Shown one piece after another: positions 7,421 through 11,148 of a stretch of DNA of 11,148 nucleotides; position 1 is the first letter of the stretch, and the number at the start of each line of letters is the position of its first letter. Source of the stretch: Actinomycetes bacterium (GTDB lineage: Bacteria; Actinomycetota; Actinomycetes; Actinomycetales; Cellulomonadaceae); assembly GCA_023401045.1 (NCBI GenBank), contig JAEXEM010000368.1:1-11148 (forward strand). Direction: 5' to 3'. The notes below the pieces were generated by a model. That model was not told where the DNA came from and made no database searches. It was given only the letters and a program-made list of their open reading frames with translations. A program made the translations under genes and the position numbers.

Positions 7421-7530
7421 GTCGAGCCGCCACCGGGCCGACCCGGGTTCGCTGACGGCGGGCCCGGCCACGCACGCCCGCGCGAGGCGTCGGGCCGTGT
7501 CCGGTCCCGTGCGAGGCGGACGTCGGGAGG
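7421..7530. terminator. Possible bidirectional termination region between convergent genes
   Basis: The spacer between mrpG (plus) and the DUF4235 gene (minus) contains several short inverted repeats. These are CCGGGCC 7433-7439 with GGCCCGG 7461-7467, ACGCC 7474-7478 with GGCGT 7486-7490, and GGGCC 7492-7496 with GGTCC 7503-7507 (one G-U pair). None has a U-run on either strand. Position, more than structure, suggests a terminator. Confidence 0.3.
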
Positions 7531-7794
7531 TCAGCCCTTGCGGGCGACGAGCCGGGCCGTGCCGCGGGTCGCGATGACGCGCGAGAGCGCGACGGCCGCA
7601 CCGCTGATGACGGCGGCGGCGGCGACCTCGCTGAACTTGATGTCGTCCTGCGTCGAGTCCGGGGACGGCGGCTTGTGCCCGCGCGTCTTCTCCCACGCCT
7701 GGTCGATGACCTTCTGCACGAGCCACGCCGCCAGCAGGGTGACCCCTGCGCCCACGAGCTTGGCGGTCATCGACTGCTTCTGCTTGTCCTCCAC
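7531..7794 (-). CDS. DUF4235 small membrane protein
   Basis: An 87-residue protein of unknown function. The N-terminal part (MTAKLVGAGVTLLAAWLVQK, from residue 9) is one amphipathic or hydrophobic helix. A basic, Trp-containing segment follows (AWEKTRGHKPPSP), and a second helix at about 56-75 (VAAAAVISGAAVALSRVI) ends in a basic tail. This layout matches the actinobacterial DUF4235 family, short proteins with two membrane helices around a Lys/Pro-rich loop. The GTG at 7794-7792 is preferred over the ATG eight codons later because AAAGGGGT (7808-7801 on this strand) ends just upstream of it at proper distance. It is a single gene, convergent with mrpG and divergent from the thiamine operon. 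No function can be assigned. Confidence 0.8.
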   Translation of the reverse strand: MEDKQKQSMTAKLVGAGVTLLAAWLVQKVIDQAWEKTRGHKPPSPDSTQDDIKFSEVAAAAVISGAAVALSRVIATRGTARLVARKG

Positions 7795-7822
7795 CGTCCG
7801 ACCCCTTTCGTCGTCTGCACGG

Positions 7823-7851
7823 ACGCTACCCGGCGCGGGGCGATCGCACAG
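7823..7851 (-). promoter_or_regulatory. Candidate promoter of the DUF4235 gene
   Basis: On the minus strand, TAGCGT (7828-7823) fits the TANNNT -10 form. It lies 17 bases downstream of CTGTGC (7851-7846), a poor -35. Transcription would start near 7816, about 20 bases before the GTG. The candidate overlaps the upstream part of the thiamine operon promoter. Confidence 0.3.
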
Positions 7852-7863
7852 GTCGGGCAGGGC

Positions 7864-7869
7864 TAGGAT
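7864..7869 (+). promoter_or_regulatory. Candidate -10 element of the thiamine-uptake operon
   Basis: TAGGAT is a good -10 hexamer for a high-GC actinobacterium. A start six to seven bases downstream, near 7876, would place the 5' end only a few bases before the riboswitch P1 stem, as is usual for TPP leaders. No clear -35 is seen; CGATCG at 7841-7846 has the right spacing but a poor sequence. Confidence 0.5.
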
Positions 7870-7879
7870 CGTCGGCGAA

Positions 7880-7982
7880 CGACAGGGGAGCGTCGCCGGT
7901 GCCTCACGGCACGAGGACGCTGAGAGTGCGGACCGCCGCAGACCCTCGAACCTGATCCGGGTGATACCGGCGTAGGGAGTCG
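7880..7982 (+). ncRNA. TPP (THI-element) riboswitch aptamer
   Basis: All conserved parts of the thiamine pyrophosphate aptamer are present in order. P1 is CGAC 7880-7883 with GTCG 7979-7982. The GGGGAGC strand follows. P2 is GCGTC 7890-7894 with GACGC 7916-7920. P3 is a GTGCC/GGCAC hairpin with loop TCAC (7899-7912). The invariant CTGAGA at 7920-7925 recognises the pyrimidine ring. An extra TGCGG/CCGCA hairpin (7927-7940) comes next. P4 is CCCT 7943-7946 with AGGG 7974-7977, and P5 is CCGG 7957-7960 with CCGG 7967-7970 around GTGATA, followed by GCGTAGGGA. It senses intracellular TPP and controls the downstream thiamine transporter. Confidence 0.97.
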
Positions 7983-7994
7983 GGCTTTCTCTCC

Positions 7995-8026
7995 TCCTGC
8001 GTGCGACGGCGACGTCGTGCGCGGGA
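7995..8026 (+). other. 14-bp hairpin with GNRA tetraloop downstream of the riboswitch
   Basis: Bases 7995-8008 pair with 8013-8026 continuously for 14 base pairs (three G-U), closed by a GCGA tetraloop. No U-run follows, since the next bases are CCCCTCCG, so it does not look like a classical terminator. It separates the aptamer from the ribosome-binding site, and its 5' arm overlaps the polypyrimidine stretch 7986-7997. Confidence 0.6.
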
Positions 8027-8028
8027 CC

Positions 8029-8047
8029 CCTCCGACGACGACGGAGG
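8029..8047 (+). promoter_or_regulatory. Hairpin sequestering the thiB ribosome-binding site (riboswitch expression platform)
   Basis: CCTCCG (8029-8034) is the exact reverse complement of CGGAGG (8042-8047), with a seven-base loop. The 3' arm is the Shine-Dalgarno sequence of thiB, ending five bases before ATG 8053. When formed, it would hide the ribosome-binding site. The P1 3' strand region GTCGGG (7979-7984) can pair with TCCGAC (8031-8036), which would break this hairpin. That is what a translational TPP switch needs. Confidence 0.6.
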
Positions 8048-8052
8048 ACGAC

Positions 8053-9123
8053 ATGACCACCCACCGCGGCGCACGCGCCGCCCTCGCCCTGGCCGCGCTC
8101 ACGGCCCTCACCGCCTGCTCCGCCGTCGGTGGCGCGAATGACGGCGGCACCGAGGACGCCGGCACCGTGACGCTCGTGACGCACGAGTCGTTCGGGCTGT
8201 CCGAGGGGCTGCTCGAGAAGTTCACGCAGGAGACCGGCCTCGAGGTCGAGATCGTCCAGCAGGCCGACTCCGGGGCGCTCGTCAACCAGCTCGTGCTCAC
8301 CAAGGACGCGCCGCTCGGCGACCTCGTCTACGGCATCGACAACGCGTTCGCGACGCGCGCGCTCGACGAGGGCGTCGTCGTGCCGGCCGACCTCGAGGCG
8401 CCCGCCGCGCAGGACGCCGCGGCCTACGCGGTGCCGGGCGACGACGACGGGGCGCTCACCGCGATCGACCTCGGCGACGTCTGCCTCAACGTCGACACCG
8501 GCTGGTTCGCCGAGCGCGGCGTGCCGCAGCCGACGACGCTCGAGTCGCTGCTCGACCCGGCGTACCGCGACCTCGTCGTCGTGCCGGACCCGGTGACGTC
8601 CTCGCCCGGCCTCGCGTTCCTCCTCGCGACCGTCGGGGCGTTCGGCGAGGACGGCTGGGTCGACTACTGGGCAGGGCTGAAGGACAACGGCCTGCGCGTG
8701 GCCGACGGCTGGTCCGAGGCGTACTACACCGACTTCACCGCCGGCGGCGGCGACGGGCCGCGGCCGGTCGTGCTCTCGTACGCGTCGTCCCCGCCGTACA
8801 CGGCCCCCGAGGGCGGGGACGCGCCGACGACGGCCGCGCTGCTCGACACGTGCTTCCGCCAGGTCGAGTACGCGGGCGTCCTCGCGGGCGCCGCGAACCC
8901 CGAGGGGGCCGCGCAGCTCCTCGACTTCCTCCTCTCCGACGAGGTGCAGGCCGACATCCCGGTGTCGATGTACATGTACCCGGTGAGCTCGACGGCCGAC
9001 GTGCCGGAGGACTGGGCGCGCTGGGCCCCGCTCGCGGCGAAGCCCTTCGAGGTCGCGCCCGCGGACGTCGCGGAGCACCGCGAGGAGTGGCTCGAGACCT
9101 GGTCGGCGACGGTCGTCGGCTGA
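8053..9123 (+). CDS. thiB: Thiamine ABC transporter substrate-binding lipoprotein
   Basis: A 356-residue secreted lipoprotein that captures thiamine (or TPP/thiamine monophosphate) outside the membrane and delivers it to the permease. The N-terminus is a lipoprotein signal: a basic start (THRGAR), a hydrophobic core, and a lipobox LTAC with the lipidated Cys at residue 22. The mature part follows the ThiB/TbpA pattern: a beginning like VTHESFGLSEGLLEKF, LGDLVYGIDNAF, TAIDLGDVCLN, SSPGLAF (183-189), then VADGWSEAYY (about 216-225) and LSYASSPPY (about 241-249). The last two hold aromatic residues expected to line the ligand pocket. Location directly behind a TPP riboswitch supports a thiamine-related ligand. 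The ATG is chosen over an in-frame GTG at 8017, which has no binding site and lies inside a hairpin. The stop overlaps the thiP start. Confidence 0.93.
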   Translation: MTTHRGARAALALAALTALTACSAVGGANDGGTEDAGTVTLVTHESFGLSEGLLEKFTQETGLEVEIVQQADSGALVNQLVLTKDAPLGDLVYGIDNAFATRALDEGVVVPADLEAPAAQDAAAYAVPGDDDGALTAIDLGDVCLNVDTGWFAERGVPQPTTLESLLDPAYRDLVVVPDPVTSSPGLAFLLATVGAFGEDGWVDYWAGLKDNGLRVADGWSEAYYTDFTAGGGDGPRPVVLSYASSPPYTAPEGGDAPTTAALLDTCFRQVEYAGVLAGAANPEGAAQLLDFLLSDEVQADIPVSMYMYPVSSTADVPEDWARWAPLAAKPFEVAPADVAEHREEWLETWSATVVG

Positions 9124-10835
9124 TGACGACGACGCTCGCGCGCACCCCCGCCCGGCCCGCGCCGGTGCGGGGTGCGCGCGTGCGTCCGCTCCTCGGGTGG
9201 GGGCTCGCCGTCGCGGTGCCCGTCGTCTTCCTCGGGGTGTTCTTCGTCCAGCCGGTGCTCGAGATCGTCGGGCGGGGGTTCGTCACCGACGGACGGCTCG
9301 ACCTGTCGGGCATCGGCGAGGTGTTCGCCCGGCCCCGCACGTGGCGGGTCGTCGGGCAGACGCTCGCGCAGGCCTCGCTCGGCACGGTGCTCGCGGTGCT
9401 CCTCGGGGTCCCCGGCGCGTACCTGCTGCACCGCTGCCGGTTCCGCGGGCAGCGGGTGCTGCGCGCGTTCGTCACGGTGCCGTTCGTCCTGCCGACCGTC
9501 GTCGTCGGTGTCGCGTTCCGCTCGCTGCTCGTCGAGGGCGGGCTGCTCGGCGGGCTTCGCCTCGACGGCACGTTCGCCGCGATCGTCCTCGCGCTCGTGT
9601 TCTTCAACTACGCGGTCGTCGTGCGGACCGTCGGCGGCATGTGGGAGCGGCTCGACCCGCGGACCGAGGAGGCCGCCCGCGCGCTCGGCGCCTCCCGGTG
9701 GCGTGTGCTCGTCACCGTGACGCTGCCTGCCCTCGGCCCGGCGATCGCCTCGGCGGCATCCCTCGTCTTCCTCTTCTGCGCGACGGCCTTCGGCACGGTC
9801 CTCGTGCTCGGCGGCCGGCGGTACGGCACGGTCGAGACCGAGATCTGGATCCAGACGACGCAGTTCCTCGACCTGCGGGCCGCGGCCGTGCTCTCGGTCG
9901 TCCAGCTCGTCGTCGTCGTCGCCGCGCTCGGGCTCGCCGCACGGGCCCGGTCCCGCACCGAGCGGGCGCTCCCGCTCGACGGCGACGTCGCGACGCACCC
10001 CGTGCGGCTGCGGGACGCGCTCGACGCGACCGCCGCCGCGGTCACCGCGGTGACGGTGCTCGGGCTGCTCGCGCTGCCGCTCGTCAACCTCGTCGTCCGC
10101 TCGCTGCGCACCCCCGACGGCTGGGGCCTGGCGAACTACGCCGCGCTCGCGCAGCCGCAGGACACCCTCGCGGTGAGCGCCTGGCACGCCGCGGGCACGT
10201 CGGTGCGTACCGCGGTCGACGCCATGCTCATCGCGCTCGTCGTCGGGGGCCTCGTCGCGCTCGTCGTCTCCCGCCGGCCCCGCCGTCCCGCTGCCCGCCG
10301 GGCGGTCGCCGGGCTCGACGCGCTCTTCATGCTGCCGCTCGGTGTCTCGGCCGTGACCGTCGGGTTCGGCTTCCTCGTCTCCATGCACAGCCCCCTCGGC
10401 CTGCCGCTCGACCTGCGGACGAGCCCGGTGCTCGTCGCCGTCGCGCAGGCCGTCGTGGCCGTGCCGCTCGTCGTGCGGACGGTGCTGCCGGTGCTGCGCG
10501 CGGTCGACCCCCGGCAGCGCGAGGTCGCCGCGACGCTGGGCGCCGCGCCGGGGCGGGTGCTGCGGACCGTCGACCTCGCCGTCGTGCTGCGGTCCCTCGG
10601 GCTCGCGCTCGGCCTGGCGTTCGCCGCGTCGCTCGGGGAGTTCGGGGCGACGTCCTTCCTCGCCCGCCCGCAGGAGCCGACGCTGCCGGTCGTCATCTTC
10701 CGGCTGCTCGGGCGCCCGGGCGCGGAGAACTACGGTGCGGCGCTCGCCGCGTCGGTGCTGCTCGCGGTGCTCACCGCGGGCGTCGTCGCGGTGTGCGAGC
10801 GCCTTCGCCGCCCGGGTGCAGGAGGTGCGTGGTGA
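9123..10835 (+). CDS. thiP: Thiamine ABC transporter permease, two fused membrane domains
   Basis: A 570-residue inner membrane permease of the ThiP/SfuB (iron and thiamine) type, with two binding-protein-dependent transport domains in tandem. Each domain has a cytoplasmic EAA loop that docks on the ATPase: EEAARALGASRWRVLVTVTL starting at 182 and REVAATLGAAPGRVLRTVDL starting at 466. About twelve hydrophobic segments surround them. The length fits ThiP (about 530-570), so the single protein forms the whole channel. The ATG shares its A with the thiB stop (TGATG). No Shine-Dalgarno-like sequence is seen in the preceding 20 or so bases, so expression probably depends on reinitiation after thiB. 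This would extend riboswitch control to thiP. Confidence 0.92.
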   Translation: MTTTLARTPARPAPVRGARVRPLLGWGLAVAVPVVFLGVFFVQPVLEIVGRGFVTDGRLDLSGIGEVFARPRTWRVVGQTLAQASLGTVLAVLLGVPGAYLLHRCRFRGQRVLRAFVTVPFVLPTVVVGVAFRSLLVEGGLLGGLRLDGTFAAIVLALVFFNYAVVVRTVGGMWERLDPRTEEAARALGASRWRVLVTVTLPALGPAIASAASLVFLFCATAFGTVLVLGGRRYGTVETEIWIQTTQFLDLRAAAVLSVVQLVVVVAALGLAARARSRTERALPLDGDVATHPVRLRDALDATAAAVTAVTVLGLLALPLVNLVVRSLRTPDGWGLANYAALAQPQDTLAVSAWHAAGTSVRTAVDAMLIALVVGGLVALVVSRRPRRPAARRAVAGLDALFMLPLGVSAVTVGFGFLVSMHSPLGLPLDLRTSPVLVAVAQAVVAVPLVVRTVLPVLRAVDPRQREVAATLGAAPGRVLRTVDLAVVLRSLGLALGLAFAASLGEFGATSFLARPQEPTLPVVIFRLLGRPGAENYGAALAASVLLAVLTAGVVAVCERLRRPGAGGAW

Positions 10836-11148
10836 GCGACGGGCTGCAGGTCGAGGGGGTCGTCGTCACGTACCCCGGTGCCGCGGCGCCGGCGGTCGCG
10901 GGGGTGGACCTCGCGGTGCCGACGGGGGAGGTGCTCGCGCTGCTCGGGCCGTCCGGGTGCGGCAAGTCCTCGCTGCTCCGGGCGGTCGCCGGGCTCGAGC
11001 CCCTCGCCGCCGGCACCGTCGCGTGGGACGGCGTGCCCGTCACCGGCGTGCCCGTCCACCGGCGCGGGTTCGGGCTGCTCTTCCAGGACGGGCAGCTCTT
11101 CGCCCACCGTGACGTCGCGGGCAACGTCGCCTACGGGCTGCCGGCGGC
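10832..11148 (+). CDS. thiQ: Thiamine ABC transporter ATP-binding protein (N-terminal part, cut by window edge)
   Basis: Translating from the GTG at 10832, inside a GTGA overlap with the thiP stop, gives 105 complete codons to the right edge without a stop. The Walker A motif GPSGCGKS is at 39-46. The Q-loop glutamine is Q85 in LLFQDGQLFAHRDVAGNVAYGL, as in CysA/PotA/ThiQ-type importer ATPases. The signature motif, Walker B and H-loop would lie beyond the window. GGAGGT at 10821-10826, five bases before the GTG, is a strong binding site. Its position after thiB and thiP gives the thiamine assignment, because the visible sequence alone would fit several importers. Confidence 0.9.
   Translation, partial: MSDGLQVEGVVVTYPGAAAPAVAGVDLAVPTGEVLALLGPSGCGKSSLLRAVAGLEPLAAGTVAWDGVPVTGVPVHRRGFGLLFQDGQLFAHRDVAGNVAYGLPA

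Noticed and set aside
7995..8034. Intrinsic terminator as the riboswitch output
   Set aside because: The strong hairpin is followed by CCCCTCCG and not by a U-run, while a neat SD-covering hairpin follows, so translational control is the simpler reading. A U-less terminator is not excluded.
8017..8052. Upstream GTG start for ThiB at 8017
   Set aside because: It would add 12 hydrophilic residues before a proper lipoprotein signal. It lies inside the 14-bp hairpin and has no ribosome-binding site, whereas ATG 8053 has GGAGG at five bases.

Overview
The window comes from a very GC-rich chromosome, with GTC/CTC/GCG-dominated codons, frequent GTG starts and strong GGAGG ribosome-binding sites. 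This fits a high-GC Actinomycetota. The actinobacterial pattern is also supported by the fused MrpA-MrpB subunit, a DUF4235 protein and the TANNNT-like -10 candidates. A Micrococcales relative is plausible but cannot be proved from the sequence.

Layout, left to right. (1) 1-479, minus strand: N-terminal part of a phytoene-dehydrogenase-like FAD oxidoreductase that runs off the left edge. (2) 480-801: divergent intergenic region with a perfect 16-bp palindrome (operator-like), a weak extended -10 candidate and two GC-rich hairpins. (3) 802-7420, plus strand: a compact six-gene operon for a Mrp (Mnh/Sha) multisubunit cation/proton antiporter, in the order A-B fusion, C, D, E, F, G. Each junction is a 4-base ATGA or GTGA stop/start overlap. 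(4) 7421-7530: short convergent spacer with small hairpins. (5) 7531-7794, minus strand: a small DUF4235 membrane protein. (6) 7795-8052: divergent promoter region and a complete TPP riboswitch, followed by a 14-bp hairpin and a hairpin that covers the Shine-Dalgarno sequence. (7) 8053-11148, plus strand: thiamine-type ABC importer, with lipoprotein ThiB, fused two-domain permease ThiP and the start of ATPase ThiQ, which is cut by the right edge.

The Mrp subunits would assemble into one membrane complex that exchanges cytoplasmic Na+ (or another monovalent cation) for external H+ (pH and salt homeostasis, respiratory-chain-coupled). The thi genes would import thiamine or a phosphorylated or pyrimidine relative. 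The riboswitch should shut them down when intracellular TPP is high, probably by blocking translation initiation. I see no mobile element, CRISPR array, tRNA or rRNA. Most of the window is recognisable biology. The less ordinary parts are the riboswitch expression platform, the palindrome upstream of the Mrp operon, and the charged tails on MrpC, MrpD and MrpF.
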